From Paenibacillus montanisoli (lineage in GTDB: Bacteria > Bacillota > Bacilli > Paenibacillales > Paenibacillaceae), in assembly GCF_003268025.1 (NCBI RefSeq), contig NZ_QLUW01000002.1:620001-684000 (forward strand): a stretch of 64,000 bases of DNA. The letters are read 5' to 3'. The notes beneath the pieces were generated by a model. It searched no databases. It saw nothing but the letters and a program-made list of their open reading frames with translations, and had not been told where the DNA came from. A program made the translations under genes and the position numbers. This document shows positions 32,368 to 41,642 of this stretch, piece after piece (position 1 is the stretch's first letter; every line of letters begins with the position of its first letter).

Positions 32368-33927
32368 TTAAGATACTGCTTCTTCCATGCGATATTCCAA
32401 AACAGGCTCGGCTTTGAGGTACCAGGATTTAGCCTCCGTCACCTTCGCTTCGATAAACTGCCCGATCCATTCCACCGGTCCTTCAATATGAACCAGCTTG
32501 TTCGTGCGCGTACGGCCGGACAACACATTCGCATTGTTCTTGCTGACGCCTTCGACAAGGATTTCCACGGTGCGGCCGACCTCCGCTTCGTTGCTTTCAC
32601 GGCTAAGATCCTCAATGATTCTATTCAACCGCGCAAGCCGCGCTTTCTTCACGGCCTCGGGAATGTTATCCTCCATATCCGCTGCAGGCGTGCCTACGCG
32701 CGGGGAATAAATGAAGGTGTAGGCTGACGAAAAACCAACCTCCTGCACGAGCGATAGCGTTTCCTCAAACTGCTCATCGGTTTCGCCAGGGAAGCCGACT
32801 ATGATATCCGTCGTTAGAATGGCGTCCGGAATCGCCCGCTTAATTTTGGCGACCAGCTCCAGAAACATCTCCCGCGTATATTTACGGCTCATGCGCTTCA
32901 ATACTTCGGTGCTCCCGGACTGCACCGGCAAATGAATATGCTCCACCAGATTTCCGCGCGTTGCCAGCACTTCGATCAAGTGATCGTCAAAATCGCGCGG
33001 ATGGCTCGTCGTGAACCGAATGCGCGGAATATCGATTTTGGCCATGTCCGCCATCAAATCGCCGAACCGGTAGTTCAGATCCTCGAAATCCTTGCCGTAA
33101 GCATTGACGTTTTGCCCAAGCAGCGTTATTTCTTTAAAGCCTTGACGGGCCAGCTCGCGCACTTCGGCGATGACATCCTCAGGTCGTCTGCTGCGCTCCT
33201 TGCCTCTTGTGTAAGGCACGATGCAGTACGTGCAAAACTTGTCGCAGCCGTACATGATGTTTACCCAGCCGCGCATCCCTTCCCGCTTCTTGGGCAGGTT
33301 CTCGATAATGTCGCCTTCCTTGGACCAAACCTCGACGACCATTTCTTTGCTGAACAGCGCGTCCTGCAGCAAATACGGCAGACGATGGATATTGTGCGTG
33401 CCGAAAATCAAATCGACGAAGCTATGCTTCTGCATGATGCGGCTGACGACCGACTCTTCCTGCGACATGCAGCCGCATACGCCGAGAATCAAGCCCGGCT
33501 TCTCGATCTTCAAGTGCTTCAAATGGCCAAGCTCGCCGAATACTTTATCCTCTGCGTTCTCGCGGATCGCGCAAGTATTCAACAAAATGACGTCAGCCTC
33601 ATTGCGGTCTTCCGTCGGCGCATAGCCCATCTGCTCGAACATGCCCTTCATTACTTCCGTGTCATGTTCGTTCATTTGGCAGCCATAAGTCGTAATATGA
33701 TAGAGCTTGCCCTTGCCAAGCTCCATTAGCTCCGGCGGCGTCGCGGTTTCGTAATGAACCTGGATCGCTTCCTTGCCTCTGCGTTTCTCTTCTTTATAAT
33801 TCGGCGCAGCATTCACCGTTATATCTCGACCGTTAATCCGGTAGGTTGTTTTTCCTTCTTCTTCCTTCAGCACTCTCGCGCCAGTAAAGTCAAAGTACTT
33901 GGAGAAGTCCTTGCCTTGCTTGCTCAA
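32368..33927 (-). CDS. miaB: tRNA-2-methylthio-N6-dimethylallyladenosine synthase
   Basis: A 519-residue radical SAM methylthiotransferase. The UPF0004 N-terminal domain has YGCQMNEHD at ~80-90 and [14 protein letters not shown], carrying three Cys for one cluster. The radical SAM motif is CDKFCTYC at ~228. A TRAM domain closes the protein. MiaB adds the methylthio group to i6A37 in tRNA. The TTG at 33927 has GGAAGGA about 10 bases upstream and gives a length close to B. subtilis MiaB (509); the ORF extends to 34050 without a good start. It is followed by ricA. Confidence 0.92.
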   Translation of the reverse strand: MSKQGKDFSKYFDFTGARVLKEEEGKTTYRINGRDITVNAAPNYKEEKRRGKEAIQVHYETATPPELMELGKGKLYHITTYGCQMNEHDTEVMKGMFEQMGYAPTEDRNEADVILLNTCAIRENAEDKVFGELGHLKHLKIEKPGLILGVCGCMSQEESVVSRIMQKHSFVDLIFGTHNIHRLPYLLQDALFSKEMVVEVWSKEGDIIENLPKKREGMRGWVNIMYGCDKFCTYCIVPYTRGKERSRRPEDVIAEVRELARQGFKEITLLGQNVNAYGKDFEDLNYRFGDLMADMAKIDIPRIRFTTSHPRDFDDHLIEVLATRGNLVEHIHLPVQSGSTEVLKRMSRKYTREMFLELVAKIKRAIPDAILTTDIIVGFPGETDEQFEETLSLVQEVGFSSAYTFIYSPRVGTPAADMEDNIPEAVKKARLARLNRIIEDLSRESNEAEVGRTVEILVEGVSKNNANVLSGRTRTNKLVHIEGPVEWIGQFIEAKVTEAKSWYLKAEPVLEYRMEEAVS

Positions 33928-34037
33928 TTCTTTCACGTCCTTCCATATACGTGTCCATTCCAATATTATAGCAAACCCGTCCGCGTTTAGAAAGAAAAAT
34001 GACCTGCCAACGCTGCTCGAAGCGAGCGAATTGTAAC

Positions 34038-34070
34038 AAAAAAGAGACAATCGGGGATCGATTGTCTCTT
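34038..34070 (-). terminator. Intrinsic terminator after pduL
   Basis: On the minus strand AGAGACAATCG pairs with CGATTGTCTCT (10 bp, loop of about six bases) and runs into six T residues, directly after the pduL stop at 34093. Confidence 0.88.
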
Positions 34071-34092
34071 CGCGCCAAGCTGACCTCTGCGG

Positions 34093-34662
34093 TTAGCCGA
34101 TGATCTCGGCTTGATCGCCGTTTTTTGCGCCCGCTGCATTAGCCTCATCCGTATCGATATGCATATCCAATGCGAACTCAGGCGAAACGCGCGCTATGAC
34201 ATTTTCCAAAATCAAGCCTCGCTCGCCTTGCAGCCTAACGGTCAAACGCTGCTTGTCCGAAATGCCCCAGCGCTCCGCATCGCTCGTATGGAAGTGAATG
34301 TGGCGTGCCGCCACAATGACGCCTTCTTCAATCGTAACTTCGCCAGCGGGCCCTTTAATGAGAATTCCCGCCGAGCCTGCAATGTCTCCCGATTCGCGGA
34401 CAGGCGGATTGATGCCCAGCGTAAACGCGTCCGTGCGCGATACTTCCAGCTGCGTCCGCTTCCGTGCCGGACCTAAGATCCGGACTTTGCCAAAGCTGCC
34501 TTTCGGACCTACAACCTCAACCGTTTCGTTTGCTGCATATTGCCCTGGCTGCGAGAGCGGTTTGAAGACGGACAATTCCGCGCCTTGTCCGAACAACGCT
34601 TCTACATGCGCCTGCGAGAGATGAATATGTCGGGCGGAAACACCTACAGGAACCATTTTCAT
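34093..34662 (-). CDS. pduL: Phosphate acyltransferase PduL
   Basis: A 189-residue protein of the PduL family. The first motif VGVSARHIHLS is at ~6-16 and the second VAARHIHFH near ~118-126; these His residues bind the two zinc ions. It moves an acyl group between CoA and phosphate (acetyl- or propionyl-). The start is not certain: ATG at 34662 is preferred, with AAAGGTG upstream at longish spacing, over ATG at 34689. It lies between the kor terminator and miaB as a separate unit. In this non-microcompartment context it may act as the general phosphotransacetylase. Confidence 0.88.
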   Translation of the reverse strand: MKMVPVGVSARHIHLSQAHVEALFGQGAELSVFKPLSQPGQYAANETVEVVGPKGSFGKVRILGPARKRTQLEVSRTDAFTLGINPPVRESGDIAGSAGILIKGPAGEVTIEEGVIVAARHIHFHTSDAERWGISDKQRLTVRLQGERGLILENVIARVSPEFALDMHIDTDEANAAGAKNGDQAEIIG

Positions 34663-34700
34663 ATGACCGAAAACACCTTTCTGTACCATTTCGTCAAGAA

Positions 34701-34732
34701 AGGCATACCGTTCATCGATGAATGGTATGCCT
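34701..34732 (-). terminator. Intrinsic terminator of the kor operon
   Basis: A near-perfect inverted repeat, arms AGGCATACC and GGTATGCCT with a self-complementary middle (TTCATCGATGAA), followed by TTTCTTG on the minus strand. It lies about 20 bases after the korB stop at 34754. Confidence 0.8.
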
Positions 34733-34753
34733 CCTGCTATGCTAGTCTATCTT

Positions 34754-35620
34754 TTATTTAAATTCTGCCATCAATTTGCTGAACTGCTCCTGCGACAGCG
34801 ACAAGTCTTGGTTCGCCAAGCCTTCCGCGCCAAATCCGCTAATCATATTCTCGTACGATTTGCGCTCTTTGTTGTGGTAGATAAGGCCTGTGAGCATGCC
34901 GTTTGTTTCCATGATTTTGTTCATGGCCGCGATCCGGTTCGTCGGATCGTAATCCGGGAACTGATCGAGGTTCACGATATTCTCTTTGAACCAGTCGTAT
35001 GTGTTCACTTTGTTGAACGTTACGCAAGGGCTGAACACGTTAATGAGCGAGAAGCCTTTGTGGTTCAGGCCTGCTTCGATTAGCGATGTCAGCTGCTTCA
35101 GGTCGCTGGAGAACGATTGCGCGATGAACGTTGCGCCCGCAGAGATTGCGATTTCGAGCGGCGACAGCGTCGACTCGATCGAGCCTTCCGGCGTCGATTT
35201 CGTCTTGAAGCCTTCCGCGCTGCGAGGCGAAGTTTGGCCCTTAGTCAAACCGTAAATTTGGTTGTCCATTACGATGTAGGTAATGTCGATATTACGGCGG
35301 ATCGCGTGAACCGTATGACCCATGCCGATCGCGAAGCCGTCGCCGTCACCGCCTGAAGCGATAACGGTCAGGTCGCGGTTAGCGAGCTTCACGCCTTGCG
35401 CAATCGGGAGCGCGCGGCCGTGAATGCCGTGAAGGCCATATGCGTTCACATAACCGGAGATCCGGCCGGAACAGCCAATCCCGGAAATGACAGCCAAGCC
35501 TTCCGGCTCAAGGCCTACGTTAGCTGCGGCACGCTGGATAGCGGCTTGAACGGAGAAGTCTCCGCAGCCTGGGCACCAGTTCGGTTTTACGTTATTTCGA
35601 AACTCTTTAAATGTAGCCAT
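34754..35620 (-). CDS. korB: 2-oxoacid:ferredoxin oxidoreductase, beta subunit
   Basis: A 288-residue thiamine-diphosphate subunit. The ATG at 35620 is one base after the korA stop and has AAGGAG about 10 bases upstream. Near the N-terminus WCPGCGDFSV binds part of the iron-sulfur/TPP region, and the TPP motif GGDGDGFAIGMGHTVHA followed by NQIYGLTKGQ is at ~86-125. With the alpha subunit it oxidises a 2-oxoacid (commonly 2-oxoglutarate or pyruvate) to its acyl-CoA with ferredoxin as acceptor. Substrate not decided by sequence. Confidence 0.93.
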   Translation of the reverse strand: MATFKEFRNNVKPNWCPGCGDFSVQAAIQRAAANVGLEPEGLAVISGIGCSGRISGYVNAYGLHGIHGRALPIAQGVKLANRDLTVIASGGDGDGFAIGMGHTVHAIRRNIDITYIVMDNQIYGLTKGQTSPRSAEGFKTKSTPEGSIESTLSPLEIAISAGATFIAQSFSSDLKQLTSLIEAGLNHKGFSLINVFSPCVTFNKVNTYDWFKENIVNLDQFPDYDPTNRIAAMNKIMETNGMLTGLIYHNKERKSYENMISGFGAEGLANQDLSLSQEQFSKLMAEFK

Positions 35621-35621
35621 C

Positions 35622-37355
35622 TTAGACCAACTCCTTGCATGCTTTGTGCACTTCGGAAGGCAGGAACGGATTTCCGTCGTATTTGAGAACGCTTCTGATC
35701 TTATCCGCATAACCTGCATGCAATTTCACTTGATCAGCCAGCTGGCCTGTCGCATTGTTTTCAAGCACGACGACCTTCGCCGCGCTTTGCAGGTAAGGCT
35801 TTACGAGATCCGACGGGAACGGATGGATTTGACGTACTGTAATATGGTTTGTTTTCAACCCGTCTTTCTCTAGGCGGAGACGAGCTTCGTCGATTGTACC
35901 GCCTGTCGAGCCCATGCCGATGATCAGCAAATCAGCTTCCGCATGAGGCGCATCCGCCCGGACCGCATCGCGGATAACCAATCCGTTCATCTTCGTCAAG
36001 CGCTTATCCATCATTTTTTTCCGGTTGACGGCGCTCTCCGAAGGACGGCCCGTTTCATCATGCTCTACGCCCGTTACGTGGTGCAAGCCGTGCTTATCGC
36101 CCGGGATAACGCGCGGCGAAATGCCGTCCTCTGTAAACTCATACCGTTTGAACAGTTCGTTCGTTTCAAGCTCAGGCAGCTCGCGAACCAGTTTACCGCG
36201 GTTAATAGGCATTTTATTCAAATCCAACTCATCGCAGGATTGCTTACCGAGCGAGAGCTGAAGGTCAGTCATTAGAATAACCGGCACTTGATACTGCTCC
36301 GACAGGTTGAACGATTCAATCGTGTCGTAGAAGCAGTCTTCGATGGAAGCAGGCGCGATGACGATCTTCGGAATTTCACCGTGCGTGCCGTATACCATTG
36401 CGTTCAAGTCGGATTGCTCTTGCTTCGTCGGCAAGCCCGTGGAAGGGCCGCCGCGCTGGGTATCCACGATAACCAGAGGCGTTTCTGTCATCCCTGCGAG
36501 ACCGATCGCTTCCATCATGAGAGAAAGACCGGGACCGGCAGATGCCGTCATCGTACGGACGCCCGCGTAGTTGGCGCCGATCGCCATCGTAACCGCCGCG
36601 ATTTCGTCTTCCGTTTGAACGACGGTACCGCCGAACTTAGGAAGCTTCTTGATCAGGTATTCCATGATCTCGGAAGCCGGCGTAATCGGATAGGCCGACA
36701 TCAAGCGGCAGCCGCCTGCGACTGCGCCAAGGCCGATCGCTTCGTTTCCGATCATAAACAGCTTTTGTTTGCCGTCAGCCGGTTCTAGGCGGAACTCTTC
36801 AAGCGGGCCGCCGGCAAGCTCTAGCACGTAATCGGAGCCGCGTTTAACCGCTTCGATGTTCTTCTCTACGATCGCTGGGCCTTTACGGCCGAATTCTTCT
36901 TCTACTGCTTTGTTAAATACATCGATAGGCAGGCCAAGAAGCGCCCAAGACGCGCCGGACGCCACCATGTTTTTCATAAGGGAAGTTCCCAGATCTTCGG
37001 CAATCGAAGTAATCGGTACGGCGAATAGTCGTGCGTTAATGCCCTCAGGCAGGACCGGATTGAATTTAGCGTCCGCAACAACGACGCCGCCTGCGCGCAG
37101 CTCATGCGCGTTTAGATCGATGCTCTCTTGGTCGAACGCGACCAGGATATCCAAATCATCCGAAATGGCCAGCATCGGCTTCGTGCTGATTCTTATTTTA
37201 TTATTCGTATGGCCGCCTTTAATACGCGATGAAAAGTGACGGTATCCATACAGGTAGTAACCTAGACGATTAAGAGCTGTCGAGAAAATACGGTCGGTAC
37301 TTTCAACGCCTTCCCCTTGTTGTCCCCCGATTTTCCAAGACAATTGACTAATCAA
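35622..37355 (-). CDS. korA: 2-oxoacid:ferredoxin oxidoreductase, alpha subunit (fused gamma-alpha)
   Basis: A 577-residue subunit. The N-terminal gamma domain holds WKIGGQQGEGVES near residues 6-18. The catalytic alpha domain has GNEAIGLGAVAGGCRLMSAYPITPASEI at ~195-222, and the C-terminal beta-sheet domain ends with LPSEVHKACKELV. The TTG at 37355 is favoured over ATG 37364: GAGGAG lies about 9 bases upstream of TTG but directly against ATG. It is co-transcribed with korB. No ferredoxin gene lies nearby. Confidence 0.92.
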   Translation of the reverse strand: MISQLSWKIGGQQGEGVESTDRIFSTALNRLGYYLYGYRHFSSRIKGGHTNNKIRISTKPMLAISDDLDILVAFDQESIDLNAHELRAGGVVVADAKFNPVLPEGINARLFAVPITSIAEDLGTSLMKNMVASGASWALLGLPIDVFNKAVEEEFGRKGPAIVEKNIEAVKRGSDYVLELAGGPLEEFRLEPADGKQKLFMIGNEAIGLGAVAGGCRLMSAYPITPASEIMEYLIKKLPKFGGTVVQTEDEIAAVTMAIGANYAGVRTMTASAGPGLSLMMEAIGLAGMTETPLVIVDTQRGGPSTGLPTKQEQSDLNAMVYGTHGEIPKIVIAPASIEDCFYDTIESFNLSEQYQVPVILMTDLQLSLGKQSCDELDLNKMPINRGKLVRELPELETNELFKRYEFTEDGISPRVIPGDKHGLHHVTGVEHDETGRPSESAVNRKKMMDKRLTKMNGLVIRDAVRADAPHAEADLLIIGMGSTGGTIDEARLRLEKDGLKTNHITVRQIHPFPSDLVKPYLQSAAKVVVLENNATGQLADQVKLHAGYADKIRSVLKYDGNPFLPSEVHKACKELV

Positions 37356-37409
37356 AACGCCCATCTCCTCTTTTGACGAACCTGCAAAATTTTCGACATC
37401 GGTTTTACA

Positions 37410-37437
37410 AAAATATAAAATTTCTTTCAACAGTCAA
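37410..37437 (-). promoter_or_regulatory. Possible sigma-A promoter of korA
   Basis: TTGACT (37432-37437) and TATTTT (37410-37415) on the minus strand are 16 bases apart, in AT-rich sequence about 55 bases before the korA start. The -35 is good and the -10 weak. Confidence 0.4.
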
Positions 37438-37546
37438 ATAAATTTTATGTCTCAAAGTAGTAAAATGCAAGCTGTTATTGGGTTTTCATCACATAGTTCT
37501 TTTCGATTATATCCATATCGGAGTGAGATTGAAATCCCGCGATTGT

Positions 37547-38494
37547 TCAGCCTGGTAGATGCTTTACCAAAAACTGCAGCGCGTTTCCGGCAAAGAACCG
37601 GCCAACCATTTCCTCCGAATAGCGTGCTAGAAGCGCGTTCTGAAGCTTATGCAGTTCACCGGGATGATTTAAATTCCGCACATAGGATTCAATCCCGTCG
37701 AAATCCGATCCGAACATCAGCTGCTTTTCTCCGCCTAGCTCGCATATCTTCTCTACGTGACGCAGCACGTCAGCTATTTCGGATTCGCCGATCGCCTTCA
37801 CGAATTGCGGCACGAACGTAACGCCGATCATACCTCCTTGTTGAATGAGCGCGGCAATCTGATCGTCCGCGAGATTGCGCGGATGCGCACATAGACTTCT
37901 AGCATTCGAATGCGAAGCGATGCGCGGCCGAGGCGCGAACTGCGCCAAGTCCCAGAATGCGCGGTCGCTTAAATGAGATACATCTAACAGTATACCCAAT
38001 CTATCACATTCTTCTACGAAGGCTCGGCCTTTTTTTGTAAGACCGCCTCCGCGGGGCTCCATGACCCCATCCGCGCCCCAGTTTGCATGATTCCAAGTTA
38101 GTCCTACTACCCTCACGCCTAGCAAAAATAAGATTCGCAGCATAGCGAGATCCCCATGCAGGCCGTCTGCCCCTTCCAATGACAGCATGGCCCCGATTTT
38201 GCTTCGATTCATAAGCCGCGCCGCATCCGCCGAAGACCGCACAAACGTCATATCCGGCACGGACAATATTTTGCGGTGAAACAGATCGATACTGTGCAGA
38301 ATCGGCACCATCGACTTCTCCATCCGCTCAGGCACGTAAATCGCGAACGTCTGGAGCACGGCCCCTGCCTGGCGAAGCCGCGGCAGCGTAACATCTAGCT
38401 TGCCTGTATGATCCTGCTCAAAGGACAGCGACCGATCCTCCAGCAGCTTCCAAAGCACATCGCAATGAAAATCTACACTTCTAAAGTTCGGCAT
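37547..38494 (-). CDS. M19-family membrane dipeptidase-like hydrolase
   Basis: A 315-residue protein with the renal dipeptidase fold. Metal ligands are visible in order: HxD in DFHCDVLW (~8-15), Glu in SLEGADGL (~124), His in LDVSHLSD (~193) and ASHSNAR (~214), and Asp in GSDFDGI (~270). The ATG start follows GGGAGG by 8 bases. Members of the M19 family hydrolyse dipeptides with D- or dehydro-residues and some act on other amides. No signal peptide, so cytoplasmic. No neighbour indicates the substrate. Confidence 0.88.
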   Translation of the reverse strand: MPNFRSVDFHCDVLWKLLEDRSLSFEQDHTGKLDVTLPRLRQAGAVLQTFAIYVPERMEKSMVPILHSIDLFHRKILSVPDMTFVRSSADAARLMNRSKIGAMLSLEGADGLHGDLAMLRILFLLGVRVVGLTWNHANWGADGVMEPRGGGLTKKGRAFVEECDRLGILLDVSHLSDRAFWDLAQFAPRPRIASHSNARSLCAHPRNLADDQIAALIQQGGMIGVTFVPQFVKAIGESEIADVLRHVEKICELGGEKQLMFGSDFDGIESYVRNLNHPGELHKLQNALLARYSEEMVGRFFAGNALQFLVKHLPG

Positions 38495-38526
38495 GAACTC
38501 AGCCTCCCGATCTCTTTATTTTCACG

Positions 38527-38553
38527 CAAAAAAACCTGCCTACATCGTAAACA
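38527..38553 (-). terminator. Probable terminator after spoVS
   Basis: On the minus strand ACCTG and CAGGT arms flank a loop and are followed by seven T residues. The stem is short, but the T tract and the location 37 bases after the spoVS stop support it. Confidence 0.55.
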
Positions 38554-38589
38554 GGTCGAAGAGTTCAAATTGAATTATTGGGGCGTCTT

Positions 38590-38850
38590 CTATCTAGGCT
38601 CGACGATCAGCTTGATGGCTGTACGGTCCTCGCCGTCGATGATGATGTCTGTAAACGCCGGGATGCAAATCAGATCCACTCCGCTCGGCGCGACAAACCC
38701 TCTCGCGATTGCAACCGCCTTTACCGCTTGATTCAACGCACCAGCCCCGATTGCTTGCAACTCAGCTGCCCCGCGTTCGCGTAGAACGCCGGCCAGCGCT
38801 CCTGCAACAGAATTTGGATTGGACTTTGCTGAAACTTTTAAGACATCCAT
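38590..38850 (-). CDS. spoVS: Stage V sporulation protein S
   Basis: An 86-residue protein of exactly the usual SpoVS length, starting MDVLKVSAKSNPNSVAGALAG and ending in TAIKLIVEPR. The ATG has GAGGAGG upstream. SpoVS belongs to the Alba-like fold group and is needed for spore coat assembly and progress through stage V in B. subtilis, by an unknown mechanism. A sigma-H-type promoter lies directly upstream, matching its known control in B. subtilis. The gene is separated from ymdB by a terminator. Confidence 0.97.
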   Translation of the reverse strand: MDVLKVSAKSNPNSVAGALAGVLRERGAAELQAIGAGALNQAVKAVAIARGFVAPSGVDLICIPAFTDIIIDGEDRTAIKLIVEPR

Positions 38851-38900
38851 GGATTGAACCTCCTCGGGAATGATGGATGAATACCACTATTTAGATAGAT

Positions 38901-38927
38901 ATTCGAGAGAGGTGAAATAATTCCTTC
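38901..38927 (-). promoter_or_regulatory. Sigma-H promoter of spoVS
   Basis: On the minus strand GAAGGAATT (38919-38927) fits the sigma-H -35 consensus RNAGGAWWW and CTCGAAT (38901-38907) fits NNNGAAT of the -10, with 11 bases between. It lies about 55 bases before the spoVS start. Confidence 0.7.
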
Positions 38928-38988
38928 TTTAGCTCCTGCTATTTTAGCAAAATCTTCTGAATTATGAGAATTTTCATAGAGAAAAAGA

Positions 38989-39017
38989 AGATCGGCTGCT
39001 ACATAAGCAGCCAATCT
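38989..39017 (-). terminator. Intrinsic terminator overlapping the ymdB stop codon
   Basis: On the minus strand an 11-bp stem (AGATTGGCTGC with GCAGCCGATCT, one G-U) spans the last codons of ymdB and is followed by TCTTTTTC. Confidence 0.75.
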
Positions 39018-39793
39018 GTTTCTGTGAGTCGAATTTTCTGGATTTTCTTCGCCATTCCAGTAGACTCGTCGATTTCGACCGCGATGGCGTGCAAATGCCA
39101 ATCGCCTTCATCCACTACGAACCGTGCCGGAAGCTGCGTCAGAAACTTATGCAACACGGCCGTACGCTCCATGCCGAGGATGCCATTCATCGGGCCGGAC
39201 ATACCGACATCCGTCAAATAAGCCGTGCCTCCAGGCAAAATACGATCGTCATTGGTTTGGACATGCGTATGCGTGCCGACAACGATCGAAGCGCGGCCGT
39301 CCAAATACCAGCCCATTGCGATCTTCTCCGAGGTTGCCTCGGCGTGGAAATCGACCAGGATGTTCTTCGTTTTCCGCTGCAGCTCTTCAATCAGCTCGTC
39401 TGCCTTGCGAAACGGGCAATCGATCGGAGGGAGAAAAGTTCGGCCTTGCAAGTTGACGATCGCAAGCTCTTTGCCGTTAGCTTTAATTACCGCGGCGCCT
39501 TGACCGGGAGCTTCCGCCACGTAATTGGCCGGACGGACAAGACGAGGCTGGTCATCGATCCATTCGAAAATGTCCTTGTTATCCCACGTGTGATTGCCCA
39601 TCGTAATGCCGTGCACGCCGGCGTCAAACAGCTCTTTCACGATCGGCGCCGTGATCCCTCTGCCCGCCGCAGCGTTCTCGCCGTTGGCAATGATAATGTG
39701 CGGGTTGTATTTGGTTTTCAGCGCCGGCAGCACCTTCTTCAATGCGTTTCGTCCGACACTGCCGACGATATCTCCTATAAACAATACGTTCAT
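38999..39793 (-). CDS. ymdB: YmdB metallophosphoesterase
   Basis: A 264-residue member of the YmdB family (TIGR00282 type). Metal-binding motifs are visible: FIGDIVGSVGRNAL at ~5-18, NGENAAAGRGIT, MGNHTWDN at ~64-71, VDFHAEATSEK at ~147, and GTHTHVQTND at ~173. In B. subtilis YmdB is a phosphodiesterase that affects biofilm/motility decisions and may act on RNA/cyclic nucleotides. It follows rny with a terminator between, the same order as in B. subtilis (ymdA-ymdB). Confidence 0.95.
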   Translation of the reverse strand: MNVLFIGDIVGSVGRNALKKVLPALKTKYNPHIIIANGENAAAGRGITAPIVKELFDAGVHGITMGNHTWDNKDIFEWIDDQPRLVRPANYVAEAPGQGAAVIKANGKELAIVNLQGRTFLPPIDCPFRKADELIEELQRKTKNILVDFHAEATSEKIAMGWYLDGRASIVVGTHTHVQTNDDRILPGGTAYLTDVGMSGPMNGILGMERTAVLHKFLTQLPARFVVDEGDWHLHAIAVEIDESTGMAKKIQKIRLTETDWLLM

Positions 39794-39865
39794 AACACCA
39801 TAACCTCTCTAATGACAAGGCTTTCAGAACAATTCCGTTCGGCGTTCAATAAGCCCTAATTAAGA

Positions 39866-39900
39866 CTAGAAAAGTGGCCGACAAGCAGCCACTTTTCTAG
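39866..39900 (-). terminator. Strong intrinsic terminator of rny
   Basis: A 13-bp perfect stem (CTAGAAAAGTGGC with GCCACTTTTCTAG) and 9-base loop, 16 bases after the rny stop on the minus strand. The following tail is only moderately T-rich. Confidence 0.75.
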
Positions 39901-39916
39901 TTCACTTGCTATTTAC

Positions 39917-41464
39917 TTATTTCGCGTACTCGACGGCTCGCGTCTCACGAATGACGGTCACTTTAATATGCCCCGGATAATCGAGTTCACTCTCGATTTT
40001 CTTCGTAATATCACGTGCTAAGCGGAATGCTTCCGTATCGTCTATCTTGTCAGGCTGAACCATGACGCGAACCTCGCGGCCTGCTTGGATCGCGTACGAT
40101 TTCTCGACGCCATCGAACGATTCCGAAATGCCTTCCAGCTTCTCAAGCCGTTTAATGTACGTTTCGAGCGTTTCTCTTCTCGCACCGGGTCTTGCAGCCG
40201 ACAAGGCATCTGCCGCGCCTACAAGCATAGCGATAACGGATGTTGCTTCGCAATCACCGTGGTGGGAAGCGATACTGTTGATGACAACAGGATGCTCCTT
40301 GTATTTCTTCGCCAGCTCTACGCCGATCTCGACATGTGAGCCTTCCACTTCATGATCGAGCGCTTTGCCGATGTCATGCAGCAAACCCGAACGTCTTGCA
40401 AGCGTAACGTCTTCACCCAGCTCTGCAGCCATCAAGCCTGTCAAATAAGCAACTTCCATGGAGTGCTTCAACACATTCTGTCCATAGCTGGTACGATATT
40501 TGAGTCGACCTAGTATCTTGATTAGATCCGGATGCAATCCGTGCACGCCAACTTCATACGTCGCCTGCTCTCCGTATTCACGGATACGTTCGTCCACTTC
40601 CTTGCGAGATTTCTCGACCATCTCTTCGATCCGTGCAGGATGGATACGACCATCTGCAACGAGCTTCTCCAGAGACGTACGAGCAATTTCACGACGGATT
40701 GGATCGAAACCAGACAAGATGACCGCTTCCGGTGTATCGTCGATAATGAGATCGATACCGGTCAACGTTTCCAGTGCGCGAATGTTGCGGCCTTCACGTC
40801 CGATAATGCGGCCTTTCATTTCTTCATTCGGCAGCGCGACTACGGATACCGTAGTTTCCGCCACGTGATCGGCTGCGCAGCGTTGAATCGCGAGCGAGAT
40901 AATGTCACGTGCCTTCTTATCCGCTTCTTCCTTCGCCTGCTGCTCGATCTCTTTAATCATTTGTGCAGTTTCATGACGCACCTCTTGCTCGACGTTCGTC
41001 AGGATGATTTGCTTCGCATCCTCCATCGTCAAGTTCGAGATTCGCTCAAGTTCCTGAAGCTGCTGCTTGTAAAGGGAATCGATTTGCTCTTGCGTTTCCT
41101 CGATCCGCTTCTCCTTGTTGGATACTTGTTCTTCTTTGCGTTCCAGCGCTTCTATCTTTTTATCCAACGACTCTTCCTTCTGAATCAGTCGTCTTTCAAG
41201 ACGCTGTACCTCATTGCGACGTTCGCGAATATCTCTCTCAGCCTCGGTACGGAGCTTGTGGACTTCATCTTTCGCCTCGAGAACCGTTTCTTTCTTAAGC
41301 GCTTCGGCTTCTTTCCTCGCATTGTCAACGATTTGACTAGCGGCTTGCTCGGCGCTAGAAATTTTGGCCTCGGCGATCGATTTGCGAATAAAATAACCGA
41401 CACCAAAGAAAATTGCACCAACAACGAGAGCGATCAGGATCCATGCCCATGTTGGCAGCATCAT
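39917..41464 (-). CDS. rny: Ribonuclease Y
   Basis: A 515-residue RNase Y (520 in B. subtilis). ATG at 41464 follows GAGGAGG by 5 bases; the longer frame to 41485 is less supported. A single N-terminal membrane helix (~5-27) is followed by a very long coiled coil (~30-190). The KH domain is near [20 protein letters not shown] at ~205-225, and the HD domain has [12 protein letters not shown] at ~365 with downstream SHHGD. RNase Y initiates mRNA decay at the membrane. RicA, encoded in this window, is one of its known helpers. Confidence 0.97.
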   Translation of the reverse strand: MMLPTWAWILIALVVGAIFFGVGYFIRKSIAEAKISSAEQAASQIVDNARKEAEALKKETVLEAKDEVHKLRTEAERDIRERRNEVQRLERRLIQKEESLDKKIEALERKEEQVSNKEKRIEETQEQIDSLYKQQLQELERISNLTMEDAKQIILTNVEQEVRHETAQMIKEIEQQAKEEADKKARDIISLAIQRCAADHVAETTVSVVALPNEEMKGRIIGREGRNIRALETLTGIDLIIDDTPEAVILSGFDPIRREIARTSLEKLVADGRIHPARIEEMVEKSRKEVDERIREYGEQATYEVGVHGLHPDLIKILGRLKYRTSYGQNVLKHSMEVAYLTGLMAAELGEDVTLARRSGLLHDIGKALDHEVEGSHVEIGVELAKKYKEHPVVINSIASHHGDCEATSVIAMLVGAADALSAARPGARRETLETYIKRLEKLEGISESFDGVEKSYAIQAGREVRVMVQPDKIDDTEAFRLARDITKKIESELDYPGHIKVTVIRETRAVEYAK

Positions 41465-41642
41465 CTTCACCTCCTCGTTGTTCACCTAAGCAAACGCTTG
41501 GGATCGTATTTGGTTTTCTAGCCGGTTGTTAACCCGATCATACATAACTTAATTTGACGAAAATAATCGTTTCGAATCAATTTTTGGAAGGAAAATCGAT
41601 TCTAGAATAAAGAATACAAGCTTATTTTATCTTTTGTGAAAA

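Noticed and set aside
38838-39101. An 87-codon minus-strand frame between spoVS and ymdB
   Set aside because: It overlaps the end of ymdB in another frame and covers the spoVS promoter and the ymdB terminator; no ribosome site or family likeness.
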